This document shows positions 44,804 to 54,414 of a DNA stretch of 64,000 bases, piece after piece. The stretch is taken from contig NZ_CP080383.1 in NCBI RefSeq assembly GCF_019443325.1, positions 434,001 to 498,000 on the forward strand, in the 5' to 3' direction. Source of the stretch: Cryobacterium sp. PAMC25264. GTDB lineage: Bacteria; Actinomycetota; Actinomycetes; Actinomycetales; Microbacteriaceae. Position 1 is the stretch's first letter, and each line of letters starts with the position of its first letter. Position numbers and translations under genes: made by a program. The notes under the pieces are model-generated. The model did not search any database. It saw nothing but the letters and a program-made list of their open reading frames with translations, and was not told where the DNA came from.

Positions 44804-45964
44804 GTGGCCGCAATAAACCTGGGTATGCCCAAAGTCCCCGAAATCCTCGCACCCCGACGCAAGTCCCGCCAGATCAAGGTCGGCAAGGTCCTCGTCGGCG
44901 GTGACGCTCGCGTCAGCGTGCAGTCGATGACAACGACACCGACGACGAATATCAACGCGACGCTGCAGCAGATCGCCGAGCTCACCGCCTCCGGCTGTGA
45001 CATCGTGCGGGTCGCGGTGCCCAGCCGCGATGATGCCGAGGCGCTGCCGATCATCGCCAAGAAGAGTCAGATCCCCGTGATCGCCGACATCCACTTCCAG
45101 CCAAGCTACGTGTACCAGGCCATCGACGCCGGGTGTGCGGCCGTGCGGGTGAACCCGGGCAACATCCGCAAGTTCGACGACCAGGTGGGCAAGATCGCTG
45201 CCGCGGCCAAGGCCGCCGGCGTCTCCATCCGCATCGGCGTCAACGCCGGTTCCCTCGAGCCCAGCCTGCTGCAGAAGTACGGCAAGGCCACCCCGGAGGC
45301 GCTCGTCGAGAGCGCCGTCTGGGAAGCCAGCCTGTTCGAGGAGCACGACTTCCACGACTTCAAGATCTCGGTCAAGCACAACGACCCCGTGATCATGGTC
45401 AAGGCCTACCGGCTGCTCGCCGAACGCGGCGACTGGCCGCTGCACCTTGGCGTGACCGAGGCCGGCCCGTCCTTCCAGGGCACCATCAAGAGCGCCACGG
45501 CGTTCGGTATCCTGCTCGGCGAGGGCATCGGCGACACCATCCGGGTGTCCCTCTCCGCCCCGCCCGCCGAGGAGATCAAGGTGGGCCTGCAGATCCTGCA
45601 GTCGCTCAACCTGCGTGAGCGCAAGCTCGAGATCGTCTCCTGCCCCAGCTGCGGCCGGGCCCAGGTGGATGTCTACAAGCTCGCCAACGACGTCACCGAC
45701 GGCCTCGAGGGCATGACCGTGCCGCTCCGCGTCGCGGTGATGGGCTGTGTCGTCAACGGACCTGGCGAGGCCCGCGACGCCGACCTCGGTGTGGCCTCCG
45801 GCAACGGCAAGGGCCAGATCTTCGTGCGCGGCGAGGTCATCAAGACCGTGCCGGAGTCCGAGATCGTGGCGACCCTGATCGAGGAGGCCAACCGTATGGC
45901 CGCCGAGATGCCGCCCAGCGAAGACTCCCTCGGCGCCCCCGTCGTGACGGTCGGCTCCCGCTAA
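44804..45964 (+). CDS. ispG: 4-hydroxy-3-methylbut-2-enyl-diphosphate synthase
   Basis: The 386-residue iron-sulfur enzyme carries out the sixth step of the MEP isoprenoid pathway (MEcPP to HMBPP). The N-terminal TIM-barrel has VQSMTTTPT and ADIHFQPSY; the C-terminal domain carries the [4Fe-4S] cysteines in SCPSCGRA and [11 protein letters not shown]. Length matches the short bacterial form. It starts at a GTG close to a -10-like box. Together with dxr, it gives two steps of the pathway in this window. Confidence 0.97.
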   Translation: MAAINLGMPKVPEILAPRRKSRQIKVGKVLVGGDARVSVQSMTTTPTTNINATLQQIAELTASGCDIVRVAVPSRDDAEALPIIAKKSQIPVIADIHFQPSYVYQAIDAGCAAVRVNPGNIRKFDDQVGKIAAAAKAAGVSIRIGVNAGSLEPSLLQKYGKATPEALVESAVWEASLFEEHDFHDFKISVKHNDPVIMVKAYRLLAERGDWPLHLGVTEAGPSFQGTIKSATAFGILLGEGIGDTIRVSLSAPPAEEIKVGLQILQSLNLRERKLEIVSCPSCGRAQVDVYKLANDVTDGLEGMTVPLRVAVMGCVVNGPGEARDADLGVASGNGKGQIFVRGEVIKTVPESEIVATLIEEANRMAAEMPPSEDSLGAPVVTVGSR

Positions 45965-45981
45965 GCCAACTCTTCCCGCAA

Positions 45982-46019
45982 CGGACAAATGGTCCCGGCA
46001 CGCCGGGTGCATTTGTCCG
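45982..46019. terminator. Long hairpin between ispG and proS
   Basis: The arms CGGACAAATG (45982-45991) and CATTTGTCCG (46010-46019) are perfect inverted repeats, and inside them CCCGG and CCGGG also pair. It follows the ispG stop by about 17 bases. There is no T-tract after it, so it may be an intrinsic terminator of the U-less type or a protein site. Confidence 0.5.
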
Positions 46020-46080
46020 CATGGGCACCAGTTGTCGCGGCGGTGAGCTGACAGCGCCGACGGGCGACGTGCTCGCGCCG

Positions 46081-46086
46081 TAAAGT
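46081..46086 (+). promoter_or_regulatory. Leaderless-type -10 box of proS
   Basis: TAAAGT is followed by six bases (AGGTGC) and the GTG start at 46093. Confidence 0.55.
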
Positions 46087-46092
46087 AGGTGC

Positions 46093-47874
46093 GTGCCTAT
46101 TCGTATGTCGAACTACTTTCTCCGTACCCTCCGCGAAGACCCCTCTGATGCCGAGGTCACCAGCCACCGCCTGCTTGTGCGGGCCGGCTACATCCGTCGT
46201 CAGGCGCCGGGTATCTTCGCCTGGCTGCCGCTGGGCCTGAAGGTCAAGGCGAAGATCGAGACCATCATCCGCGAGGAGATGGCCGCGGCAGGCGCGTTCG
46301 AGGTGCACTTCCCGGCCCTGCTGCCGCGCGAGCCCTACGAGGTCACCGGTCGCTGGGACGAGTACGGCGACGGCCTGTTCCGCCTTCAGGACCGCAAGGG
46401 CAGCGACCTGCTGCTGGCTCCCACCCACGAAGAGGTCTTCACCCTCATGGTGAAGGACCTCTACAACAGCTACAAGGACCTGCCCCTGTCGATCTTCCAG
46501 ATCCAGGACAAGTACCGCGACGAGGCCCGCTCCCGCGGTGGCCTGCTGCGCGGCCGCGAGTTCACCATGAAGGACGCCTACTCCTTCGACCACACGGATG
46601 CCGGCCTCGACGTGAGCTACCAGGCCCAGCGCGACGCTTACGAGCGCATCTTCACCCGCCTGGGCCTCGAGTACGTCGTCGTGCAGGCGGATGCCGGCGC
46701 CATGGGCGGCTCCAAGAGCGAAGAGTTCCTGCACCCCACTCCGGTCGGCGAAGACACCTTCGTGCGCTCGGCCGGCGGCTACGCGGCCAACGTCGAGGCG
46801 TTCCGCACCCTGGCTCCCGCTGCGATCGACTTCACCGGGTTCCCGGCCGCCGAGGTGCACGACACCCCGGACACCCCCACCATCCAGACCCTGGTGGACA
46901 GCGCCAACGCCAACCACCCGCGCCCCGACGGGCGTGACTGGACCGCGGCGGACACGCTCAAGAACGTCGTCCTCGCGCTCGTGCAGCTCGACGGCAGCCG
47001 CGAGATCGTCGTGATCGGCGTGCCCGGCGACCGTGAGGTCGACCTCAAGCGCGTCGAGGTCGCCTTCGCCCCCGCCGAGGTGGAGGCCGCCAACGACGGT
47101 GACTTCGCCAAGCTCGACAAGATTCCCGGCCGCCCGGGCCTGGTGAAGGGCTACATCGGCCCGTGGGCCGCGACCGGCGCGATGCTGGGCGCCGAATCGG
47201 CGACCGGCATCCGTTACCTGGTCGACCCGCGAGTGGTCGACGGCACCGAGTGGATCACCGGCGCCAACGAGGCCGGCCGCCACGTCTTCGGCCTCGTCGC
47301 CGGCCGTGACTTCACGGCCGACGGCACCGTCGAAGCCGCAGAGGTGCGCGCCGGTGACCCCGCCCCCGACGGCTCCGGCCCGGTAGAGCTGGCTCGCGGC
47401 ATGGAGATCGGGCACGTGTTCCAGCTCGGCCGCAAGTACGCCGAGGCGCTGGGCCTCAAGGTTCTCGACGAGAACGGCAAGCTCGTCACCGTCACGATGG
47501 GCTCCTACGGCATCGGCGTCACCCGAGCCCTCGCCGTGATCGCCGAGCTCAATAACGACGCCAAGGGCTTGATCTGGCCCGAGGCCGTGGCCCCGTTCGA
47601 CGTGCACGTGATCGCCACGGGCCGCGACGAGGTGGTCTTCACGACCAGCGAGGCCGTGACCGCGATGCTCGAGGCCTCCGGCCGCGACGTGCTCTACGAC
47701 GACCGCCGCAAGGTGTCACCTGGCGTCAAGTTCGGTGACGCAGAGCTCATCGGCATCCCCACCATCGTGATCGTGGGCCGTGGCGCGGCCGACGGCATCG
47801 TGGAGCTGTGGGACCGCCGCTCTGGAGAGCGCACGCAGGTGGCCGTCACCGAGCTGGCCGGCCACTTCGCCTGA
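46093..47874 (+). CDS. proS: Prolyl-tRNA synthetase
   Basis: The 593-residue class II aminoacyl-tRNA synthetase charges tRNA-Pro. It is the bacterial type with an editing insertion (INS domain, about residues 225-390) between motifs 2 and 3. Visible signatures are [20 protein letters not shown], the motif 2 segment [20 protein letters not shown], and motif 3 [14 protein letters not shown], followed by the anticodon-binding domain. The GTG at 46093 has a -10-like box six bases upstream; an ATG at 46105 is the alternative. It ends just before a strong inverted-repeat pair of cluster C. Confidence 0.97.
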   Translation: MPIRMSNYFLRTLREDPSDAEVTSHRLLVRAGYIRRQAPGIFAWLPLGLKVKAKIETIIREEMAAAGAFEVHFPALLPREPYEVTGRWDEYGDGLFRLQDRKGSDLLLAPTHEEVFTLMVKDLYNSYKDLPLSIFQIQDKYRDEARSRGGLLRGREFTMKDAYSFDHTDAGLDVSYQAQRDAYERIFTRLGLEYVVVQADAGAMGGSKSEEFLHPTPVGEDTFVRSAGGYAANVEAFRTLAPAAIDFTGFPAAEVHDTPDTPTIQTLVDSANANHPRPDGRDWTAADTLKNVVLALVQLDGSREIVVIGVPGDREVDLKRVEVAFAPAEVEAANDGDFAKLDKIPGRPGLVKGYIGPWAATGAMLGAESATGIRYLVDPRVVDGTEWITGANEAGRHVFGLVAGRDFTADGTVEAAEVRAGDPAPDGSGPVELARGMEIGHVFQLGRKYAEALGLKVLDENGKLVTVTMGSYGIGVTRALAVIAELNNDAKGLIWPEAVAPFDVHVIATGRDEVVFTTSEAVTAMLEASGRDVLYDDRRKVSPGVKFGDAELIGIPTIVIVGRGAADGIVELWDRRSGERTQVAVTELAGHFA

Positions 47875-47883
47875 CCGTCGGCC

Positions 47884-48091
47884 CGCTGGTCGAGCTAGTC
47901 GAGACCTCTCACGGGGTCTCGACAAGCTCGACCAGCGTTCTTGTCGCGTCCGGTAGGGACGTCACGGGGCCTCGGGGATGCTCACCCTGGTTGGTCGAGC
48001 TTGTCGAGTCCTGGTGGCGTGCGTGTGTGTCGCGCCCCGGTCGTTGGTCGAGCTTGTCGAGACTTCTCACGGGGTCTCAGCAAGCTCGACC
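47884..48091. repeat. Cluster C of the GGTCGAGCTTGTCGAGA intergenic repeat
   Basis: Five copies: 47888-47906, 47915-47933 (inverted), 47991-48011, 48046-48062 and 48073-48091 (inverted). The first two form a hairpin with 23-bp arms (47884-47906 and 47915-47937, one mismatch, 8-base loop) right after proS; copies four and five form a second. The gap separates the convergent proS and DUF1206 genes. Confidence 0.85.
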
Positions 48092-48119
48092 GGCGTGTTG
48101 GTCGCGCTTCGAAGCCGAT

Positions 48120-48953
48120 CTAGAGGCGGGCGAACCGGGCCCGGAACAGGCAGTACACGCCGTAGGCGATGAGGCCGAGGCCCACCAACACCAGGATGAC
48201 GGTGCCGAAAGGCAACTCGGCGAGCGAATGCAGCGCGCCGTCCAACCCGGTGGACTGGCTCGGGTCGACCGTGAAGCCCGCCACGATCACCAGGATGCCC
48301 ACCACACCCACGGCGATACCCTTGGCCACGTATCCGGCAACGCCCAGACCCACCGTGACCCGGCCGACGGTGCCTGAGGGCACCGCGAGGTCCTCGGTGA
48401 ACTTCTTGACCACACCCTTATAGACGAAGTAGCCGCCGATCGCGAGCACCGCGAGGCCAGCGATCACCAGCAGGACGGGCCCGCCGGGCAGAGCGAGCAC
48501 GGATGCGCTGGCCGACGAGGTGCTCTCCGACGAGTTGGCCGAGCCGTTGAGCGCCACTGTGAGGGCCGTGCCGGCCACGAACAGGTAGGCGACACCCTTG
48601 CCGATCTCCTTGAGGCGGTGCGCCCAGACCTTCTTGGGGTCGTTGCCGGGCACCAGGAACGCCTGCAGCACCTGCCACAGGCCCAGCGCCGCCAGCCCCA
48701 CCACGATGGTCCACAGCACGAACACGCCGCCGGGGGACTGCGCGACCTGGCCGAGCGCGCCCGACTGGTCGGCGCTGCCACCGCCCGCGCCCACGGCGAG
48801 ACTGATTGCGATGGCCCCGATCAGGCCGTGCAGGAGGCCGTTGACGGCGTAACCGACCCTGGCCAGGGTTTTGAGATGTGGGTTGTTGCCGGCCTGTTGG
48901 GCGGCCCGGCCGGCTGACTCTGCGCCGGACTTCGCGGAAGAACGAGTATTCAT
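48120..48953 (-). CDS. DUF1206 membrane protein
   Basis: The 277-residue protein has six membrane helices arranged as three DUF1206 repeats of two helices each; repeated cores are LARVGYAVNGLLHGLIGAIA, LKEIGKGVAYLFVAGTALTV and VGLGVAGYVAKGIAVGVVGI. Function of the family is unknown. TAAGAT lies exactly six bases before the ATG. It sits as a single gene between proS and nusA on the opposite strand. Confidence 0.92.
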   Translation of the reverse strand: MNTRSSAKSGAESAGRAAQQAGNNPHLKTLARVGYAVNGLLHGLIGAIAISLAVGAGGGSADQSGALGQVAQSPGGVFVLWTIVVGLAALGLWQVLQAFLVPGNDPKKVWAHRLKEIGKGVAYLFVAGTALTVALNGSANSSESTSSASASVLALPGGPVLLVIAGLAVLAIGGYFVYKGVVKKFTEDLAVPSGTVGRVTVGLGVAGYVAKGIAVGVVGILVIVAGFTVDPSQSTGLDGALHSLAELPFGTVILVLVGLGLIAYGVYCLFRARFARL

Positions 48954-48959
48954 CGGGTT

Positions 48960-48965
48960 ATCTTA
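48960..48965 (-). promoter_or_regulatory. Leaderless-type -10 box of the DUF1206 gene
   Basis: TAAGAT on the minus strand is followed by six bases (AACCCG) and the ATG at 48953. Confidence 0.55.
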
Positions 48966-49116
48966 ACGACGGATCGGCGTCGTGGACAGAAGCAAGCTGG
49001 CGAGTCCCGCCGGAAGCCCCGGGTGCGGGTGACGGGTGTGCCCGGAGTCCGGTACCGTAGGGAGAAGCCCGCTGCGCGGTTTCGCGGCGGCAAGATCTGA
49101 ATAGAGGAGGCCGGCC

Positions 49117-50127
49117 ATGGACATCGACCTCAGCGTGTTGCGGCTGATGGAGCGCGAGAAAGAGATTCCCTTCGAGGAACTCGTGCAGATCATCGAGCAA
49201 GCAATTTTGACGGCCTACCTCAAGCACACCCACCAGGGTGAGCCACTGAAGCAGGCTGCGGAAGAAGAACCCGGAGCTCGCGTCGTCCTCGACCGCAAGT
49301 CCGGTCACGTCGACATTTACATTCCTGAGCACGACGAAGAGGGCAACATCATCGGCGAAGCCGTTGACAACCCTGACGACTTCGGTCGCATTGCCGCATT
49401 CGCGGCCAAGCAGGTCATCAACCAGCGTCTGCGCGACATCGCGGATGACGCGGTGCTGGGCGAATTCAAGGGCCGCGAAGGCGAGATCGTCGCGGGCATC
49501 ATCCAGCAGGGCCCCAACCCCCGCATGATCCACGTCGACCTCGGCACGATCGAAGCGATCCTGCCGCCCGAGGAGCAGGTGCCCGGCGAAAGCTACGTGC
49601 ACGGTTCGCGCATCCGGGTGTATGTCACGGCCGTCGGCCGCGGCATGAAGGGCCCGCAGATCACCGTGTCGCGAACGCACCCGTCGCTCGTGCGTCGGCT
49701 GTTCGCCCTCGAGGTTCCCGAGATCGCCAGTGGCGTCGTGGAGATCGTGTCGCTGGCCCGCGAAGCCGGCCACCGCACCAAGATCGCCGTGCGCGCCACC
49801 GAACCCGGCGTGAACGCCAAGGGTGCCTGCATCGGCGAGCTCGGCCAGCGCGTGCGTGCGGTGACCGCTGAGCTCAACAATGAGAAGATCGACATCGTCG
49901 ACTACTCGCCCGACCTGGCCACCTTCGTGGCCAGCGCACTGTCGCCGGCCAAGGTCACCAGCGCCTATGTCATCGACGAGTCGATCAAGGCCGTTCGGGC
50001 CCTCGTGCCCGATTACCAGCTGTCGCTCGCGATCGGCAAGGAGGGCCAGAACGCCCGCCTCGCCGCCAAGCTGACCGGCGCAAAAATCGACATCCAGCCG
50101 GACAGCATTCTGGAGGATGACGAATAG
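49117..50127 (+). CDS. nusA: Transcription termination/antitermination factor NusA
   Basis: The 336-residue protein has the N-terminal RNA-polymerase-binding domain, S1 domain (about 110-185, GREGEIVAGIIQQGPNPRM) and two KH domains, and lacks the C-terminal acidic repeats, as is normal in actinobacteria. It binds RNA polymerase and influences pausing and termination. A good ribosome site (GAGGAGG) precedes the ATG. It heads nusA-ylxR-infB-rbfA. The usual upstream neighbour rimP is not in the window; DUF1206 stands there instead. Confidence 0.96.
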   Translation: MDIDLSVLRLMEREKEIPFEELVQIIEQAILTAYLKHTHQGEPLKQAAEEEPGARVVLDRKSGHVDIYIPEHDEEGNIIGEAVDNPDDFGRIAAFAAKQVINQRLRDIADDAVLGEFKGREGEIVAGIIQQGPNPRMIHVDLGTIEAILPPEEQVPGESYVHGSRIRVYVTAVGRGMKGPQITVSRTHPSLVRRLFALEVPEIASGVVEIVSLAREAGHRTKIAVRATEPGVNAKGACIGELGQRVRAVTAELNNEKIDIVDYSPDLATFVASALSPAKVTSAYVIDESIKAVRALVPDYQLSLAIGKEGQNARLAAKLTGAKIDIQPDSILEDDE

Positions 50128-50135
50128 GGGGTACG

Positions 50136-50393
50136 ATGGAACCCGTTAGAACGTGCATTGGATGCCGTTCGCGCGCCTCACGCTCCTCACTTCTGAGGGT
50201 CGTCGCCCAGAATTCGCTCCTGGTGGTCGATAAGACCGCCACCCTGCCTGGGCGCGGTGCGTGGATTCATCCCACCATCGCGTGCTTTCAGGAGGCCGTC
50301 AAGCGGCGCGCTTTCGGGCGTGCCCTGCGTGTGAGCAGTCCCCTGGACGCAAAACAACTAGAGAACAGGCTGACTTGGCTAATGGATAACTAA
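50136..50393 (+). CDS. ylxR: YlxR family RNA-binding protein (DUF448)
   Basis: The 85-residue protein shows the YlxR signature RTCIGCRSRA and the GRGAWIHP motif. YlxR proteins bind nucleic acid and sit between nusA and infB in most bacteria, as here; a nucleoid-associated or RNA-related role has been proposed. The start is the ATG eight bases after the nusA stop, with a GGGGG ribosome site. The gap to infB is 76 bp. Confidence 0.93.
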   Translation: MEPVRTCIGCRSRASRSSLLRVVAQNSLLVVDKTATLPGRGAWIHPTIACFQEAVKRRAFGRALRVSSPLDAKQLENRLTWLMDN

Positions 50394-50469
50394 TGAGCGG
50401 CTCGAAATGAGAACCGTCCGTTACTAACGGTCTGCCCCTTTCCGGGTGCAGGCCCGGAACAGGAGAATT

Positions 50470-53323
50470 GTGGCTGCGAAACCACGCGTACACGAGATCG
50501 CAACTGAGCTCGGTGTCGACAGCAAGGTAGCCCTTGCGAAATTGAAGGAAATGGGCGAGTTCGTCAAGGGACCGTCCTCCAGTGTTGAACCTCCCGTTGC
50601 ACGCCGTCTGCGTGCAGCACTCGAGGCCGACGGAGTCGCCACCGGCGGCGCCGCTGCCACCCCGGCGGCACCTGCCGCCGCGAAGCCGGCCACGACCACC
50701 ACTGTCAAGCCCGGCGTCCGTCCGGGCCCTGCACGCCCCGCCGCACCGGCGCCCGCACCTGTCGTCGAGGCTCCCGCCGTGGATGCCCCGCCGATGCCGG
50801 CCGCACCGCTGACCGTGGCCGAGCGCCAGGTTCAGGCTGCCGAGAAGGCCGCCGCCGCCGAAAAGGCCGCAGCGACCGAGAAGGCTGCCGCCGAGGCGCC
50901 CGCTACCGCGGGCACCGAGACGACCCCCTCCGCTGCCACACCGGCCCCCAAGGCCGGCGGCGAGACCGCCCCGGCCGCCAAGCCCGGTGGAACCGTGCCG
51001 CGTCCGGGCGCCCGCCCGGGCAACAACCCCTTCGCCAGCAACCAGGGCATGGGCAAGACCCCCACCCGCGTCCGGGTAACAACCCGTTCGCGAGCGCGCA
51101 GGGCATGGGACAGCGTCCGCCGTCCTCCGCCTCGCCCAGCAACATCCCCCGCCCTGCCGCACCCCGCCCCGGCGCCCCGCGCCCCGGTGGACCCGGCCAG
51201 GCACCCCGCCCGACCGGCTTCGGCCAGCGTCCGGGTGGCTTCCAGCGCCCCGGTGGCGCTCCGGGCGGCGCCGGTGGCGCTCGCCCGGCTTCACCCGTCC
51301 GGGCGCCCCTGCCGGCGCACCCGGCTTCGGCCCGCCCCGCCCCGCCGGTGGCGGCGGCGCCGGCGGTCGTGGCCGTGGCCCCGGCGGTGGAACCGCTGGT
51401 GCATTCGGTCGCGGTGGCGGCAAGAACAAGGCTCGCAAGTCCAAGCGGACGAAGAGGGCCGAGTTCGAGCTGCGCGAGGCCCCGTCGCTGGGTGGCGTCA
51501 GCGTCCCCCGTGGCGACGGCGGAACCGTGGTGCGTCTGCGCCGCGGTGCCTCCATCACGGACTTCGCCGACAAGATCGACGCGAGCCCGGGCAACCTGGT
51601 CACCGTGCTGTTCCACCTCGGTGAGATGGCCACGGCGACCGAGTCGCTCGACGAGGCCACCTTCGACGTGCTGGGCAGCGAACTGGGTTACAAGATCCAG
51701 ATGGTCTCGCCCGACGACGAAGACCGCGAACTGCTGCTCGCCTTCGACATCGACATCGACCAGGAACTGGCCGACGAGACCGACGAAGAGCTCGAAGTTC
51801 GTCCTCCCGTCGTGACCGTCATGGGTCACGTCGACCACGGTAAGACTGCGCTGCTCGACGCCATCCGTAACGCCAAGGTCGCTGCCGGTGAAGCCGGTGG
51901 CATCACCCAGCACATCGGTGCCTACCAGGTCGTCACCGAGCACGAGGGCATCGAACGTGCCATCACCTTCATCGACACCCCCGGTCACGAGGCGTTCACC
52001 GCCATGCGTGCTCGTGGTGCGCAGGTCACCGACATCGCGATCCTCGTGGTCGCCGCCGATGACGGCATCATGCCGCAGACGATTGAGGCGCTCAACCACG
52101 CGCAGGCCGCCAACGTGCCGATCGTGGTCGCAGTGAACAAGATCGACAAGCCCGGTGCGAACCCGCAGAAGGTGCGCCAGCAGCTCACCGAATTCGGCCT
52201 CGTCGCCGAAGAGTACGGCGGAGACGTCATGTTCGTCGACGTGTCGGCGAAGAACAAGGTCGGCATCCAGGAGATCCTGGACGCCGTCCTGCTCACCGCA
52301 GACGCCGGGCTCGACATGCGCGCCAACCCGAACAAGGATGCCCGCGGTGTGGCCATCGAGGCCAAGCTCGACAAGGGTCGCGGTGCAGTTGCCACCGTGC
52401 TCATCCAGTCGGGAACGCTGCGTGTCGGTGACTCAATCGTCGCCGGTACCGCCTACGGCCGCGTTCGTGCCATGGCCGACGAGAACGGCAACGCCGTTCT
52501 CGCCGCCGTGCCGTCCCGTGCCGTCCAGGTGCAGGGCCTCTCGAGCGTTCCCCGCGCCGGCGACACCTTCCTCGTCATCGAGGAAGACCGCACCGCGCGT
52601 CAGATCGCTGAGAAGCGTGAAGCCGCCGAGCGCAACGCCCTGCTGGCCAAGGCCCGCAAGCGCATCAGCCTCGAGGACTTCACCCGTGCACTCGAAGAGG
52701 GCAAGGTCGAATCGCTCAACCTCATCATCAAGGGTGACGTCTCCGGTGCCGTTGAGGCCCTGGAAGAGTCGCTGCTCAAGATCGAGGTCGACGACTCCGT
52801 TCAGCTGCGCATCATCCACCGTGGTGTCGGTGCTGTCACGGAGAGCGACGTCAACCTCGCCACCGTCGACAACGCCATCATCATCGGCTTCAACGTGCGC
52901 CCCGACACGAAGGCGCGCGAACGTGCGGCTCGTGAAGGTGTGGACGTGCGTTTCTACTCCGTCATCTACAACGCGCTCGAGGACATCGAGTCTTCCCTCA
53001 CCGGAATGCTCAAGCCCGAGTTCGAAGAAGTGCAGAGTGGTATCGCCGAGATCCGCGAGGTCTTCAGCTCGTCGAAGTTCGGAAACGTCGCCGGTGTCAT
53101 CGTGCGGTCGGGAACGATCACGCGAAACGCCAAGGCACGGGTCATCCGCGACGGCATCGTCGTGGGCGACAACCTGGCCATCGAGTCGCTGCGTCGCTTC
53201 AAGGATGACGTCACCGAGGTCCGTACGGACTTCGAGGCTGGTATTGGGCTTGGTAAGTTCAATGACATCCAGATCGGCGATGAGATCGAGACGATCGAAT
53301 TGAAGGAAAAGCCCAGGGGTTAA
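50470..53323 (+). CDS. infB: Translation initiation factor IF-2, read with two apparent frameshifts
   Basis: IF-2 brings initiator tRNA to the ribosome. The start is the GTG at 50470 with AGGAGA just before it ([16 protein letters not shown] is the IF2_N domain). The middle is a Pro/Gly/Ala-rich linker. The frame of the N-terminal part fails near 51066-51070 and the linker continues in a second frame ([20 protein letters not shown]) to about 51288, then moves to a third frame ([20 protein letters not shown] onward) that stays open to 53323. Each jump is cured by one extra C. The C-terminal half is complete: [29 protein letters not shown] and the C-terminal domains. Since infB is essential, base-calling errors in C-runs are likelier than a real break; the intact frame beginning at the GTG at 51527 covers the G domain. 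Confidence 0.93.
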
Positions 53324-53346
53324 TACCTCGGTGGCACGGGGTCTCC

Positions 53347-53410
53347 GCTTGATCCCCCCTAAAGGGAAGAGCGGGGACCCCTACCCGATTCCCTTTAGGG
53401 GGGATCAAGC
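53347..53410. terminator. Perfect 22-bp inverted repeat between infB and rbfA
   Basis: The arms at 53347-53368 and 53389-53410 are identical when inverted and contain GATCCCCCCTAAAGGG. The 20-base loop includes the small palindrome GGGGACCCC. No T-tract follows. It would form a very stable RNA hairpin in the leader of rbfA and might attenuate or process the infB-rbfA transcript. Confidence 0.7.
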
Positions 53411-53515
53411 TCCGACCCCACCTCCCGAGAAACGCCAGCAACAATTCGATGGTGGGGGAGGGCTTGAGAGCGTTAAGAAGTACCCCGAAATTTATAGGTT
53501 TTCTAGGAGTAGATC

Positions 53516-54043
53516 ATGGTAGATCCGGCACGCGCTATGAAGATGGCGGACCGCATCAAGGTCATCGTGGCCAAGCGGCTCGAACGCGGCATCCGCGACC
53601 CGCGACTGGGCTTCGTGACCATCACCGACGTCAAGGTCACCGGCGACCTGCAGCACGCCTCGGTGTTCTACACGGTCTACGGCTCCGAAGAAGAGCGCAA
53701 GGACAGCGCCGCCGCCCTCAAGGCCGCGACGGGCATGTTCCGCAGCGAGGTGGGCAAGAACATCACCGCCCGCCTGACGCCGTCGATCGAGTTCATCGCC
53801 GACGCCATCCCCGAGAACGCCGCACTGATCGACGACCTGCTGCGTGAGGCACGCGAGCGCGACACCCAGGTGGGTGAGATGGCCCGCACGGCCGTCTACG
53901 CCGGCGACGAAGACCCGTACGTGAAGCCGCGCGAGTACGCCGCGGACGAGGACGACGAGGATGACGACGACACCGACGAGGACGAGGTCGCCCCTGCACC
54001 CACCGGCCGTCACGTCGCTCCCACGGAGCCCGACGCACTGTAA
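53516..54043 (+). CDS. rbfA: Ribosome-binding factor A
   Basis: RbfA aids maturation of the 30S subunit, near the 5' end of 16S rRNA. The KH-like core is seen in MADRIKVIVAKRLERGIRDP and the VTITDVKVTGDLQHA segment. The 175-residue protein is longer than usual (about 120-140) owing to a strongly acidic tail of about 50 residues (ADEDDEDDDDTDEDE). A ribosome site AGGAG lies six bases before the ATG. The gene is followed by a strong intrinsic terminator, separating it from truB, which lies 7.7 kb on. Confidence 0.95.
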   Translation: MVDPARAMKMADRIKVIVAKRLERGIRDPRLGFVTITDVKVTGDLQHASVFYTVYGSEEERKDSAAALKAATGMFRSEVGKNITARLTPSIEFIADAIPENAALIDDLLREARERDTQVGEMARTAVYAGDEDPYVKPREYAADEDDEDDDDTDEDEVAPAPTGRHVAPTEPDAL

Positions 54044-54118
54044 CTGCCAGAGCTGACTCTCGGCGCTGCCGCTCAGCGCTCATGGCGCTGCCGGCACCGG
54101 CCGCACTGCGTGAAGCAC

Positions 54119-54150
54119 AGGCCTCCTGACCAAGCGTCAGGAGGCCTTTT
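54119..54150 (+). terminator. Rho-independent terminator after rbfA
   Basis: AGGCCTCCTGAC and GTCAGGAGGCCT form a perfect 12-bp stem around a 5-base loop and are followed by TTTT. It closes the nusA-ylxR-infB-rbfA unit. Confidence 0.9.
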
Positions 54151-54414
54151 GCGACCTCTCGGCGAGGTGTGTCTCCGCGAGTTGCAACGAAGTGCCGATG
54201 GAGGGCGCTCTTTGCCGCCTCTCGGCGGTTGTCTGGGACGCTGGGCTGCGTGTCCCTCTCGAGTTGCCGCTGAACGCCATCTCAGGGCCCTTGAGGGGGC
54301 GCTTTGCTTCCTCTCGGCGAGGTCGGCCGGCGGTGAGATGGCAGTTGGGGCCCACTCGGGAGCGCTGAGAGGGCGTCAAGTGGCAAGTCAGGCGGGGTCA
54401 GGCATCAGCTCGGG
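54151..54414. other. Non-coding gap with three degenerate repeats
   Basis: No open frame here has coding character. The motif CTTTGC, two or three variable bases, then CTCTCGGCG occurs three times (about 54146-54168, 54210-54230 and 54302-54322). Fragments GAGTTGC and GGGCGC also recur between copies. The gap follows the rbfA terminator and precedes the 3' end of the convergent aldose epimerase gene. Origin unknown; a decayed intergenic element is possible. Confidence 0.45.

Noticed and set aside
45961..47607. 548-residue minus-strand open frame opposite proS
   Set aside because: It is antisense to prolyl-tRNA synthetase with all class II motifs.
47884..48091. CRISPR-like array
   Set aside because: Copies are inverted as well as direct, spacing is irregular, and no cas genes are near; it fits a REP-type element.
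51105..51815. Separate gene inside infB
   Set aside because: Its first half is the Pro/Gly linker of IF-2 in a shifted frame and its second half is an out-of-frame shadow.
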